In this document: positions 32,097 to 44,700 of the stretch, one piece after another | Position numbering within the stretch: position 1 is the stretch's first letter | How the letters are laid out: each line of letters begins with the position of its first letter | Assembly (NCBI RefSeq): GCF_036884655.1 | Contig: NC_088359.1 | Span: forward strand, 20,817,501-20,881,500 | Direction of reading: 5' to 3' | Origin: Musa acuminata AAA Group | Lineage: Eukaryota; Streptophyta; Magnoliopsida; Zingiberales; Musaceae | Length of the DNA stretch: 64,000 bases | The notes under the pieces: model-generated | Seen by the model: only the letters and a program-made list of their open reading frames with translations | What the model was told of the DNA's origin: nothing | The model's database searches: none | Made by a program: the position numbers and the translations under genes

Positions 32097-33461
32097 TATT
32101 AAGATCAAGTCGGCACTAAGAGGAGAAGAGGGAGGGGGGGGGGGGGGGGGGGGGGGGGGGTGTGCTTTCGATAAAAACGATGTTAATTCTAAGATTTGTT
32201 CGATAAAGCTTTTATCCGAAAAAGCGTTTAAACTTAAAATGTTCATAAGTGATTAAGGGCAGTGAGCAAGTAAATCAATGAGTAATGAGAATGAAAAGCA
32301 TGAAAGAAATGACATAGAAAGAAAGCATACTGGATTTATAGTAATTCGGTCATCGTGACCTACATCCACTTCCGATTCCACTTCCATTACAGCCACCGAC
32401 ATTCACTAATAGTCTTTCTTTAATGGGTGAAGACCAACCACCCTTTTAAAACACTTTCTCCTTTTTACAAGTTTAGGAGACAACCTTTTACAAGCCTCAC
32501 ACCTCTCTTAGATTGATCACAAGGCTAAAGAAGGAGGAGGAGGAGGACACTTAGCACCTTTTCAACACTTTTAAACCAAAATCTCAAGACTTTTATTCAC
32601 ACTTTTCATATAGGAAAGAGTGGGGTATTTATAGGCCCCAATGGCTTAATAAATGGAGCCATAAAGTATCTCATCCTGGGTTTCTTGGGTACAAGCGTTG
32701 GGACGGTACCACCACTTGCAGACTGATACTGAGCGGTAGTATCGCCCAGACATCGCCCAGTCTGGGCGATACGATCACCTGACAGAGCCTTAGAGATTGG
32801 GCTCTGGCAGGACCACCGCCTAATAGGGTGCTACCACTGCTTGACAGTATTAACTGTCAATAATACCACTACCCAGTCTAGGCAGTACCACCGCCTAGAC
32901 CACCTAGGAGACTAAGCCTCAGGTGGTACTATCGCCTAGTCTGGGTGGTGTCATCGCTTGATGTGGCTCCAAGTGGCTGAATGGGCCATCTAACCGGCCC
33001 AATTCATCTCTGTTTTGGGCCCAATTGTCCCCTAATTGAGTTAATAGTATTTCTCCCAAAATTAACTCAAATTAAAGTCATAACTACGATAGTTAAGGCT
33101 AAAACAATTATAATACACATAATCTAAGTTGTATGGCATGTCAATTGTTCGACCGAACTCTCGGTGAACTTCCAACGAACTCTCGGTGATCTTCCGACGA
33201 GCTTTCGACAAACTCCCAATGAACTTCCGGTGAGCTTTTGGTGAACTCTCGACGAGCTTTCACTGTATCATTCGATCCTTCGATGTATCCCTTGATTCAT
33301 CAAGCCCGATGCCCAATCATTAACTCCGACCTAACATCGATTCTTCTTTAATCATTTTGTCTTTCTCATGATCGTAGTTAGTCCTACATCACTTATCTGA
33401 ACATATGGATTAGATCATTAATTCACTAATTGATTTCATCATCAAGATCCAAGATTCAACA
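32097..33461 (-). repeat. Copia-2 3' LTR (1365 bp)
   Basis: Begins TATTAAGATC (mutated TGTTAGGATC) and ends GATTCAACA. It contains a G tract of 27 at 32134-32160, a TATA box on the minus strand at 32626-32633 and a decayed palindrome array at 32700-32950. Confidence 0.88.
32134..32160. repeat. Poly-G tract
   Basis: 27 consecutive G at the site where other copia LTRs have 7 to 17. Length may be affected by sequencing or assembly. Confidence 0.8.
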
Positions 33462-33463
33462 AT

Positions 33464-33475
33464 CTCCCTCTTTTT
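33464..33475 (-). promoter_or_regulatory. Polypurine tract of Copia-2
   Basis: The minus strand reads AAAAAGAGGGAG next to the LTR, one transition from the usual tract. An inverted repeat follows at 33501-33517. Confidence 0.75.
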
Positions 33476-34531
33476 GATGATGATAACCAAATTGATGACA
33501 GAGTTAACCTTAACTCCTATTATATGCCATATTGAGATAAGGCAAACTTGAATTCAAAAGGAATCATAACCTTTGAATTCAAGTGAAACAATTTTGATTA
33601 TAGTGATCAAATACAATATATCAAAATTTCATACATTGTGCATCATTATAATTCTAAGTCATCCAAGTATAACATGCAGACTTTTATCACTTCATAACAA
33701 ATCAACATTACTTTGGGCATAACCTACAAGATACTAAAACATTCATCACTTCATACATGCTACCAAAATTAACATCATTTTGGGCATAACATTCATGATA
33801 CTAAAGCATTTTTTAACCATGCCACTTCATGCATGATACCACATTCAACATTATTTTGGCATGATTCCAAACACTCATCATTTCTCCCCCTTTGTCATCA
33901 ATAAAAAGGAGAATCGTTCAATAATTTATGCAAGTATTTTAAACTATTCAAGTAAGTTTTACACCAATTTATGCAAGCTAACAAATTTGGGAAATGAGAA
34001 GTTAAGCAAAAACTTTGTAAGATAACTACTTTTGCTTCATGAAATGGGCAAGCTAGCACTTTTGCTTTATATGTACATGCACTTTTTGATTTTTCTTGAG
34101 ATGTGTAAATTTCTTTATTCCTTTTGTCATAAAAATAAAAAGAAGAGGAAGAAAGAAGAATGGAGGAATTCATTCATCACAAGAAAAATCAAGTTATAAG
34201 AACCAAATCTGGATTTGAACCAAATCAAATCCATGAAAAAATAAGTTTCATTGAATCAAGCTTCTAATTTCGTAAAGAGAAAGGATTCATCATAAAAGAT
34301 CAAAATGTGCATACTAGAAATTTATGAATCAAATCTCTATTCTTATAAATAGAAGGAAGAAGGATTCATAGGAATTAATTATTGAATAAAAGATCAAGTA
34401 TACCAAAAGTCTATGAATAAAAACTCTTCTTTAGTGAATTCCAACAAGAAGGAATGAAGAAAACAATATTGATTTAAAAAGAAAACTCAAGTTATGAAAA
34501 ATTGAGACATCCAAAAAATGTATAAAGGAAT
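33476..34531 (-). other. Copia-2 3' non-coding region
   Basis: No third ORF. It contains the polypurine-like motif at 33882-33913 and a degenerate second one at about 34113-34150, with a short GCTAGC-word cassette between. Confidence 0.7.
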
Positions 34532-35918
34532 TCATGAATTCAGAAGATTTAACATACATAATTCTCTTCTAATAAAACCAAATTGTTCCTCATTTAAATA
34601 TTTTATGAAAATATCATCTAATTGATGTTTTATATCGATAAATTCTAAAGATATATCATGGTTATTAACATGATCTCTAATAAAATGATGTCTAATGTCA
34701 ATATGTTTAGTTCTAGAGTGTTGAATGAGATTTTTTGTTAAACATATTGCACTAGTGTTATCACATTTTATAGGCATGTTTTTCAAGTGAATTCCATAAT
34801 TTTCTAAAGTATTTTTCATCCATATAACTTGTGCATAACATGCACTTGCTACTATATACTTAGCTTCGGTTATAGATAATGCACCCAAGTTTTATTTACT
34901 GGAAGACCAATAGACAAGTGCATGACCTAAGAGTTGATATATTCCAGATGTGTTTCTTCTATCTATTTGACAACCAACAAATTAGCATCGGCATAAGCAA
35001 TCAAATCAAGATTTTTAGTTTCTAGATACCATAATCGTAGATTCTGAGTTCCTTTTAAGTATCTAAAAATTCTTTTAATAGCTTTTAAGTGAGATTGGTT
35101 GGGATTTGACTGAAATCTAGTATATAGTCCAACACTAAACATAATATCAAGTCTAGTTGTTGTGAGGTATAATAAACTACCTATCAAACCCCTATAAGTC
35201 TTTTGATCAAAACATTCTCCATTAATGTTCATATCTAATTTTGTAGAAGTACTCATTGGTGTATCTATAGCCTTAGCACTATCCATATTAAATATTTTAA
35301 TAGATCTAATGCATACTTAGTTTGATAACAAAAGTTTCATCACTAAGTTGTTTGATTTGTAAGCCTAGAAAAAAGGTTAATTCCCCGATTAAACTCATTT
35401 TGAATTCATGGCTCATACTATTGGCAAAAGATTCACATTAAAACTCAATTAAAGATCCGAAAATAATATCATCAACATAAATTTGAACAATAAGAAAATT
35501 ATTTTTATTTTTTAAATATTTAATAAATAATATAGCATTGACATTGCCTTTCATAAAATTATTCTTAATTAGAAAGGAACTAAGTCTCTTATACTAAGCC
35601 CTTGAGGCTTATTTCAAACCATAGAGAGCCTTAGAAAACTTAATTACATGATTCGAAAATATGGTATTCTCAAATCTGGATGGTTGTTTAACATAAACTT
35701 CTTTGGAAATAAAGCAATTAAGAAAAACACTTTTAATATCCATTTGAAATAACTTAAAATTATTACAACTAGCATAGGCAAAGAGAATCCTTATGGCTTC
35801 AAGTCTATTCACAAGAGTGAAGGTTTCTTCATAATTGATACATTCTTCTTGGTTGAAACCTTTGACCACTAATCTACCTTCTTCTTAGTTGAAACCTTTG
35901 GTCACTAGGTCTAGGATC
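34532..35918 (-). pseudogene. pol: Copia-2 pol, RNase H and most of RT
   Basis: On the minus strand the RNase H end is readable at 34532-34888 ([38 protein letters not shown]), then the connection and tether region (34963-35286). The RT palm follows with YVDD encoded at 35468-35479, and the RT N-terminal part lies at 35609-35869. At least four frame breaks or stops separate these pieces. Next to the NA-4 border a stretch of about 44 bp (gttgaaacctttg region) is tandemly repeated (about 35846-35905). The rest of the RT start lies beyond NA-4 from 43122. Confidence 0.87.
35914..35918. repeat. NA-4 target site duplication, left copy
   Basis: ggatc here, tgatc at 43122-43126, one mismatch. Confidence 0.7.
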
Positions 35919-37525
35919 TGTTAGGATCGGAGCGGCACTAAGAGGGGGGGGGGGGGTGAATTAGTGCAGTGGATTAAAACGTTAGTTTTGAAAAATCTTT
36001 CGTACGATAAAAATCGAACTCGGAAGTGCTTAACTTGAAAGCATATTTGTAAAGGTGTGAAGCAAAAGTAATGAGGAAGTAAAGAATGTATGAAGGTTTG
36101 CAATAAGGTAAATAGCAATAAGTAAATGCAAACTAGAGAAATTGCCAATTTAAAGTGGTTCGGTCAAATGACCTACATCCACTTGCGAAGCCTTCTTCAA
36201 TGAGGCTCCCAATTTCCACTAACAAATCTCTTTGAAGGGGAAGGACAAATACCCCTCTTACAACCTTTTACAAATGGTTCACACTCTTACAAATTTTTAA
36301 AGAGAAAGAAGGAGGTGAACACTCGAGCAATTGAGAACAAGACTTGCTAAAGACTTCTCTAAGACTTTTATCTCAATCTATTGCTTTCTTAAAGGTTGTT
36401 ATCTCAACTGAGAATTGAGGGGTATTTATAAGCCTCAAGAGGATTCAAATTTGGGCTCCAAAATTTGAATTCTCTTTGGTTCCCGATGTTGGCGGTGCCA
36501 CCGCCTATCAGTGTTTGACACTAACAGTGTACCGGCGGTGCCATCGCTAGACCTCTCGTGTGTTGGGTGGTGCAACCGCTCAGTCCAGTGGTGCTATCGC
36601 TTGGTTCTCGGGTTCTAGGCGGTGCCACCGCCTACACTATTTCAGCTCACTGGTTGGGCTCCAAACTTGGCCCAAACTAGTCCGAACTCGGGCCCAATTG
36701 GCCCCTACTTGAGTTATAGGATTAACACCTAATCCTAACCCTAATTAATGTGCTAACTATGAATTTAAGGACATTTTCTAAGCTATTACAAAGTCCACAA
36801 GTCAAGACTTTTTCTGGCGAGCTTCCGACGAACTTCCGACGAACTCTCGGAAACCATTCTACGGACTCCCGACAAGCTCCTAGACTTCACGATTTGATCT
36901 TGGCGAGTTCCAATGAGCTTCTTCGGTAAGCTCCGATCTTTCTCGGTGTGCTCCGTGAACTTCCAACGAACCTTCCGGCGAGCTTCCGAAAAACCCTTCG
37001 GTAAGCTCCCTACTCATTCTCGGCTAGTTCCGACAGCATTCCCGACGAACCTTCGGACTTTCATCGAACTCTCAAACTCACAACAAATCCTTCGTGCTTG
37101 ACTCTGACACTTTATTTCGCTTTATGTATTCATCGTTATCGTAGTTAATCCTACACACACAAGCCAAAACTCTACTCCGATCTAGATAATTATTACAAAG
37201 CGAATTGACATTCTGTTGCCCGGCACTTCATTGGTTGGCGCTTCGTCCGATTCTTTGGCGCATCGTCCTCTCTTGTGGCTTGTTGCCCAATCAGCGGTTG
37301 ACCTCCGCAACCCTGATATCCTTGGCACAATTCCACTCTTGGCCCGATGCCTAACGTCCGAAGCCTTCTGCCATCCAATATCCTAACGTGATCTCCTCTA
37401 GTGCAACGTCAATTCCTCCTGCGTCAATTGTGTAATCATGATCGAGTAGACCTGCATCACTCAAAATGCAGTTAAACATCTAAACACAATCAATTAGTTT
37501 CATCATCAAAATCCGAGATTCAACA
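35919..37525 (-). repeat. NA-4 3' LTR (1607 bp)
   Basis: TGTTAGGATCGG to GATTCAACA. G tract 35943-35956, TATA box on the minus strand 36423-36430, palindrome array 36490-36640. Confidence 0.92.
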
Positions 37526-37526
37526 A

Positions 37527-37539
37527 TCTCCCCCTTTTT
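37527..37539 (-). promoter_or_regulatory. Polypurine tract of NA-4
   Basis: The minus strand reads AAAAAGGGGGAGA beside the LTR. Hairpins follow at 37567-37584 and 37587-37603. Confidence 0.85.
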
Positions 37540-40486
37540 GATGATGACAACTAATTGATGACTAACGGAGTTAACCTTAACTCCCCGGAGTTTAACCAAA
37601 CTCTCCCTATCAATATGCCATTGATAGAATACTTGGATTATCCCAAATCCAAGTAACATTCATCACATGTTATGAAAAGTATATAAACCATCATGCAAAT
37701 ATATATAAAATATTCAATTCAATGCATGAAGTCATCAATATACTTCTCCCCCTATGTCATCAATAAAAAGGAGAAGTAGCTCTAGCTATTTTTAAAATAT
37801 ATTCAGGTTTTTATAACATGAAGCTAGATTTTCATCACAACATATAAGCACAAAAGCATACCAAGATTCTTAAGTTCAATCATGGCAATTCAACACTTGA
37901 ATTTTTGTGCAAGATTGCAATTTGCTTTTCTTTGCAAGTAACAATATTTATGATGTTTGATATAGCAAATTTCTTCATTACAATTATCGAGCTAGCAAAT
38001 TCTTCATTCAAGTGTGCAAGCTAGCAATAACTTTCTCCCCCTTTGTCAATGTCAAAAAGAAGGAGAGGAACCAATGATTTAGACTTTTACATCAACTTTG
38101 CATCAATCAATATTTCAATCATCACATGATGCATACAAGACAATAATGCAAAGAAATCATTTTTTGAAGGATATCAATGTGAAAATTCACCAAGGATCAC
38201 ATGATACAATCGCAAATCATGATATCATTATGTGATACATCATGAGATGATAATTTATCATATCAATGAAAGATATCAATTGTTAAACATGATATGATAA
38301 TAGTCTCAAAAATTTTAATTTGCGATACATGTGATAAATTACAATACACTAAAAAATTTAATACGATGCTTTTATGGATATCAACCTATTTTTGATACAA
38401 AGCATGGCAAAAGCAATTATATTGCAAGTTTTCTAAGTTTTTCATTTTTTGCTTCTTTCGAGATAGAAATTCTTTGCTTCTCTTTAGATTGTAGGATTTG
38501 GAATTCATTGGTAGTGTTCATGATAGCAAGTTCTTTCAATGAAATGATCGAGCTAACAAATTTTCCTTCATTTGAAATATGCAGGCTAGTAAACTGACTC
38601 TTCCTTTATCATTATCAAAAAGAAGGGAGAAATCAATGGCAAAAAAATTTTAATCATTATACAAGCCATATTACAAAATCATGTCATGATATCAAGAAAA
38701 TTGAAGAAGGACATGATTCATTCGACAAATCATTTTAATAGAGCAAAAGAATTATACAACCAAGGATCATGATTAAAATATATCAATATCATAGATCAAG
38801 TCATGATTTGTGATTCATCATAAAGCAAATTAATTTTCAATCATCACATAAGGCATTTAAAGAATTTTTGAAACATAGGAGAATGATTAATTTAAGCATG
38901 CAATGTTTCAATCAAATTCAAGTCATGAATACCAATACTTTAATATTGTGAGTATCAATTCATGAATACCAAAAGATATTATTTGTGATTCCAATTTTGC
39001 AAGATCAAGATTATGATTTAGTTAAAACTCATTCAAATCAAATCATTAACTTGAAATTCATAATCAAGTCATCAAAATCAATTTCGAGATTCACAAAATA
39101 TCATGAAATCATTAATCTCGATCAGATAGGAAAAATATTTTTTAAGTGATTCTTTTTCATCTAAGCATGCCTTAGTCATTATATGTCAAATCAAGATAAG
39201 CATAAAAGTTCAAGACGTAAAGGCAAAATCTTATAAAACAACTCATCAAGCAAGATTTTAAACATCTATTTTCAAGCCAGAGTAAATTAAGGATTCAATT
39301 ATCTCATGTCATGAATTCCAATAGGCATCTCAAATTATCAACATCACATTAAACAGATATTTCAAAAAGATATATCGATAAGTGATTCATTTGTATCATT
39401 TCATTTTCGAAAGATTCTCCTCTTTGGTAAATAAATCTAGGAGAACAAAATGAATTAAGGGAGTTATAACACGATTGAAGAATTGAACATGATTCATATT
39501 TAAAATGTGTCTTATGTCATAAGTATGAATCAAGCATTTGTGAAATCCGAAATCATCCTTAAAGTCATATTCAATAAATTCATACATGACAAGCATAGAT
39601 TTATTGAAAAGTCGATAAGATAGAGGATCGCACTTCATTTTTATAAATTTCTATTCATGTGATTTGCTTCTTATAAGCATGCATTTACCTTTAATAAAAC
39701 AAGTGTCAACATTTAAGATGGAAAGATAAATTTCGTAAAACAAATCATCAAGCATGATTCCATGATCATATCCTTTTAATATCTTGATATTCATCATCAA
39801 ATATGATTTCAAAAAGTATGTTCAAGAGAAATCATTAAGACCAAATGCATGAAACACTTATTTATTTTCAAAATATTCATCATGTTTATTTTCATGAGAT
39901 TCACAAGATTGGTAAAATAAATTCATTAATCTCAATAAGGATAGAAATTTTATTTCCATTTCATACAATTGATTTCATGTGAAGGCATTCAAATCTTTTG
40001 TGAAAACATATATCATCATTTAAAATCGAAACATAAGTTTCGTCATGAAGCCGTCAAGACCAAACACATCATGATATCACATCTATCATCAAAAAACTAT
40101 CAAGAAATTCATACATAGATGTACATGCACTATGTCATCTTAATATGTCATGAGAATGTCATCTTCATTCATCATAAAAATGATTAGACCAAAAACATAT
40201 TAATCTAAAATGAGAGTTTCAAATCAACATTTACTTTAAAAACTCATACATGACATAAAATCATCAAGATACACATGCATGGATTAATCCTAAGCATTAT
40301 CACATATCATATAATTATCATCCCTAGTGTTGCATACATCATTCAACATTTCAAAACATAACATGCATGAAACCTTAGCAATATACTTTTCATGATCAAA
40401 TTTTTAATTTTTCAAAGATGCTAAAAAGAAAAACAATTTTTTTATTTCCTATTCCTACTATCTAAATTAAGCACTCATGAAAAACT
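37540..40486 (-). other. NA-4 non-coding internal region
   Basis: A+T-rich, no coding frame. The GCTAGC-word cassette is shorter than in NA-1 (motifs at 37743-37777 and 38033-38068). The rest is not resolved. Confidence 0.72.
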
Positions 40487-41419
40487 TCAAGTAATTTCAA
40501 AATAATTCAAGAGAGTTGAGTTACTTACCTTGTAGTCGAAGCCCGTTAAAGCCAAATTCGCCTTTTCACCTTTGGAAGTTCTTGATTCATCCTTGGTTGC
40601 CTTCCTCTTCTTTGGCCTCTTCCTATGTTCAAGTTCATTGTTTATTTTAGATTTTTGTTTAATGAACTTATTAAGATTTAGTGTTCGAAGTTCAAGTTCA
40701 TCATTGTCCTCATCACTTGAGTCATTGCTCAAGTGGTATTCATTTGTATGGAGTTCCAAATCCTTCCTGTTCTTTGGAAGGTGATTTTGTTCATCATGTG
40801 CATTGTGCACCATTTCATATGTCATCAACGAACCAATTAGTTCTTCAAGTGAAAAAATATTTAAATCTTTTGTTTTTTGTATTATGATTATTTTAGGATC
40901 CTACCTTTTTGGAAGGGATCTTAAGATCTTGCTTACGAGATCAAAATTCAAAAAAGATTTACCAAGAACTCTTAGATTATTGACGACATCCGTGAAACAG
41001 GTGTACATGTCGCCTATAGTCTCGCTTGGTTGCATTCGAAAAAGCTCAAAATCATGCAATAAAATGTTAATTTTCGAGTCTTTGACTCTACTAGTTCCCT
41101 CGTGTGTGATTTCAAGTATTCGCCAAATATCAAAAGTCGTTTCACACGTAGAAATCCGATTAAACTCATTTTTGTCCAAAGCGCAAAATAAGGCATTCAT
41201 AGCCTTTGCGTTTAAAGAAAAATACTTCTTCTCCAAATCCGGCCATTCGTTCATCGGTTTAGAGGGAAGTTGAAAACCGTTTTCAACGATATTCCATAAA
41301 TCCAAATTCATAGAAATCAAGAAAACTCTCATTCGAGTTTTCTAGTAAGTGTAGTCCAATCCGTTAAACAATGGTGGACGAACAACAGATAAGCCCTCTT
41401 GAAAGCCATGAAGAGTCAT
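40487..41419 (-). pseudogene. gag: NA-4 gag without zinc knuckle, broken
   Basis: Starts at ATG 41417-41419 (MTLHGFQEG). A TAG replaces the Trp of the YYWK-type motif at about 41343, and a frame change near 40900 separates the capsid part (40901-41332, NALFCALDKNEFNRIS, MQPSETIGDMYT) from the tail (40487-40828). The tail has SSDEDNDE and a lysine-arginine-rich stretch, but no CCHC motif. At 40523-40531 the minus strand reads AAGGTAAGT, a strong splice-donor match, just where similarity to autonomous gag ends. Confidence 0.83.
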
Positions 41420-41455
41420 TTCTCTCAGGTGTAAATCCGAAATAAGAAATACCGC

Positions 41456-41467
41456 GCTCTGATACCA
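41456..41467 (-). promoter_or_regulatory. Primer binding site of NA-4
   Basis: The minus strand reads TGGTATCAGAGC, two bases from the 5' LTR. Confidence 0.92.
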
Positions 41468-41469
41468 AT

Positions 41470-43121
41470 TGATAGGATCATAGCGGCACTAAGAGGGGGG
41501 GGGGGGGGGGGTGAATTAGTGCAGCGGATTAAAACGTCAGTTTTGGAAAATCTTTCGTACGATAAAAATCTAACTCGGAAGTGCTTAACTTGAAAGCGTA
41601 TTTGTAAAGGTGTGAAGCAAAAGTAATGAGGAAGTAAAGCACGTATGAAGGTTTGCAGTAAGGTAAATAGCAATAAGTAAATGCAAACTAGAGAACACGC
41701 CAATTTAAAGTGGTTCGGTCAAATGACCTACATCCACTTGCGAAGCCTTCTTCAATGAGGCTCCCAACTTCCACTAACAAATCTCTTTGAAGGGGAAGGA
41801 CAAATACCCCTCTTATAACCTTTTACAAATGGTTCACACTCTCACAAATTTTTGAAGAGAAAGAAGGAGGTGAACACTCAAGCAATTGAGAACAAGACTT
41901 GCTAAAGACTTCTCTAAGACTTTTATCTCAATCTATTGCTTTCTCAAAGGTTGTTATCTCAGCTGAGAATTGAGGGGTATTTATAAGCCTCAAGAGGATT
42001 CAAATTTGGGCTCCAAAATTTGAATTCTCTTTGGTTCCCGATGCTGGCGGTGCCACCGCCTGTCAGTGTCTGACACTGACAGTGTACTAGCAGTGCCACC
42101 ACCCAGTCCGGCGATGCCACCGCCGGACCTCTCGGGTGCTGGGCGGTGCCACCGCTCAGTCTAGCGGTGCCACCGCTTAGTTCTCGGGTTCTAGGCGGTG
42201 CCACCGCCTACACTATTTCAGCTCACTGGTTGGGCTCCAAACTTGGCCCAAACCAGTCCGAACTCGGGCCCAATTGGCCCCTACTTGAGTTATAGGATTA
42301 ACACCTAATCCTAACCCTAATTAACGTGCTAACTACGAATTTAAGGACATTTTCCAAGCTATTACAAAGTTCGCAAGTCAAGACTTTTTCTGGCGAGCTT
42401 CCAGCGAACCTCCGACGAACACTCGGAAACCATTCTACGGACTCCCAGCAAGCTCCTAGACTTCACAATTTGATCTTGGCGAGTTCCAATGAGCTCGTTC
42501 GGCAAGCTCCGATCTTTCTCGGCGAGCTCCGCGAACTTCCAACGAACCTTTCAGCGAGCTTCTGAAAAACCCTTCGGTAAGCTCCCTACTCATTCTTGGC
42601 TAGTTCCGGCAACATTCCCGATGAACCTTCGGACTTTCGTCGAACTCTCGAACTCACAACAAATCCTTCATTCTTGACTCTGACACTTTGTTTCGATTTA
42701 TGTCTTCGTCGTTATCGTAGTTAATCTTGCACACACAAGCCAAAACTCTACTCCGATCTAGACAATTATTACAAAGCGAATTGACATTCTATTGCCCAGC
42801 ACGTCATTGGTTGGCGGTTCGTCCGATTCTTCGGTGCATCGTCTGATTCTTCGGCGCATCGTCCTCTCTTGCGGCTTGTTGCCCAATCAGTGGTTGACTT
42901 CCGCAACCCCGATATCCTTGGTGCAATTCCACTCTTGGCCCGATGCCTGACGTCCGAAGCCTTCTGCCATCCAATATCCTAACGTGATCTCCTCTAGCGC
43001 AACGTCAATTCCTCCTGCGTCAATTGTCTAATCCTGATAAAGTAGACCTGCATCACTCAAAATGCAGTTAAACATCTAAACACAATCAATTAGTTTCATC
43101 ATCAAAATCCGAGATTCAACA
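41470..43121 (-). repeat. NA-4 5' LTR (1652 bp)
   Basis: Begins TGATAGGATC and ends GATTCAACA. Pairs with 35919-37525; TATA box on the minus strand at 41978-41985; palindrome array 42045-42215. Confidence 0.92.
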
Positions 43122-44697
43122 TGATCAATCTTCCAAACCTCATTTGTCTCAAATTTATTTAATTCCTCATGCATTGTAAAAACTCATGAATAATCTTTCA
43201 AGGCTTTGTCAATACATTTTGGTTCAATTTAAGATAAAAAGGCTACATTATTTATACATAAATTCTTAAATGAAGAGTGAGTTTGAACACTTTTTGTTAT
43301 ATCTCCAATAATTAGCTCCTTAGGATGAGCATCTACATACTTCCAATCCTTAAGCAAGGATTCTTTAAAAGAAGATGCATCCAATTTTCTTAGGGGAGGA
43401 GAGTTTTTATTCAAATTAAAACATCAAAATTAAGATCATTATCAAAATTATTTTTCTTAAATTTGGGAAGCTCATTAAACACAACATGAATAGATTCCTC
43501 TATAACCAAAGTTCTTTTATTAAAGACACGAAAAGCTTTAGACATAGAAAAATAATCAAGAAAAATACCTTCATCAGATTTTACGTCAAATTTTCCTAAC
43601 ATATATTTTTTATTTAAAATAAAATATTTACAACTGAAAACTTTAAAATATGAAATATTGGGTCTTTTGTTGTTCCACAATTCATAGAGAGTTTTGGAAA
43701 ATAATAGTCTTACAAGAACCCTGTACATGACATAGCATGTCGTGTTAACGGTTTTCACCCAAAAATACTTGGGTAGGCTATGCTCATTAAGCATGGTTCT
43801 TGCAATTTCTTATAAACTTCTATTTTTTCTCTTAACAAATCTATTTTCTTCAGGGTGTCTTGGAGTGGAGAAGTTGTTATACCCATTAGAATCATAAAAG
43901 TTTTTAAAATCATGGTTTTAAAATTTACCACCATGATCACTTCGAATAGAGGCAATCATAAAACCCTTTTCATTTTGAACTAATTTATAAAATTTTAAAA
44001 AAAATTTAAAACAATCCTTTTATGTGCCAAGAAGTACCTATTTACTACCTCATAGGCTTATTGTATCAATTGGTCCAAATAAATCCATATGGATCAATTG
44101 TAGTGGTCTAGATGTGCTTATTTGATTTTTTGATTTGAAACTACTTTTTATTTGTTTTTCTAATCGATATGCATCACAAACTTTGTTTTTAATAAACTTG
44201 ATACTAGGCATTCCTCTTACAAGTTCTCTAGTTGAAATTTGAGAGATTTGTTTCATGCTAGTATTACCTAATCTCCTATGCCAAAGCCATGCATCAGTGT
44301 CTAAAGCTGAAAAACATGTTTCATTATAAAAATCATCAATATCGATAGTATACACATTATTACTTTTTAAGGCAATCATAGATCTAATTTTGTTTGGTAT
44401 TTCAATTATACAAGCATTAGATTCAAATTTGATGATATATCCTTTATCATACAATTGACTAATGCTTAGTAGATTATATTTTAAGCCATCTACTAATAAC
44501 ACATCTTCAATTAAAAGGTTTAATTTATTACCTATATTTCCTTTGTCAATAATTTTTTCTGTTGTTGTATCCGAAGGTGACAAATCCTTTGTCTGGCTAG
44601 TGAGCTTAGAGAAATGTGTTGGATCTCCGATCATGTGCTTTGAGCATCCACTATCAAGGTACTATCTCTTGCTCTTAGCTTATGATTGTAGACATAT
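43122..44697 (-). pseudogene. pol: Copia-2 pol: RT start, integrase, protease
   Basis: Rest of the pol interrupted by NA-4. From right to left: protease with LDSGCSKHMIGD (about 44625-44665, preceded by two stops not present in Copia-1), pre-integrase HHCC region (WLWHRRLGN, with the second His changed), integrase core with MDLFGP at about 44065 and SDHGGKF near 43930 (Glu to Lys), the integrase C-terminal region at 43411-43794, and the start of RT at 43122-43228. Frames are broken in several places. Confidence 0.87.
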
Positions 44698-44700
44698 CTA
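44698..44700 (-). other. In-frame TAG at the Copia-2 gag/pol boundary
   Basis: The minus strand reads TTA-TAG-ATA in the frame of the protease. Position equals the TAG of Copia-1 and Copia-3. Confidence 0.6.

Larger units (their letters stand above)
35919..43121 (-). mobile_element. NA-4, non-autonomous gag-only copia element
   Basis: A 7203-bp element with paired LTRs, a primer site (41456-41467), gag and a 3-kb non-coding region, no pol. It splits the RT of Copia-2. Confidence 0.92.

Noticed and set aside
31999..32256. 85-codon frame with a poly-glycine run
   Set aside because: It crosses the minisatellite, the Copia-2 LTR border and the poly-G tract, so it is accidental.
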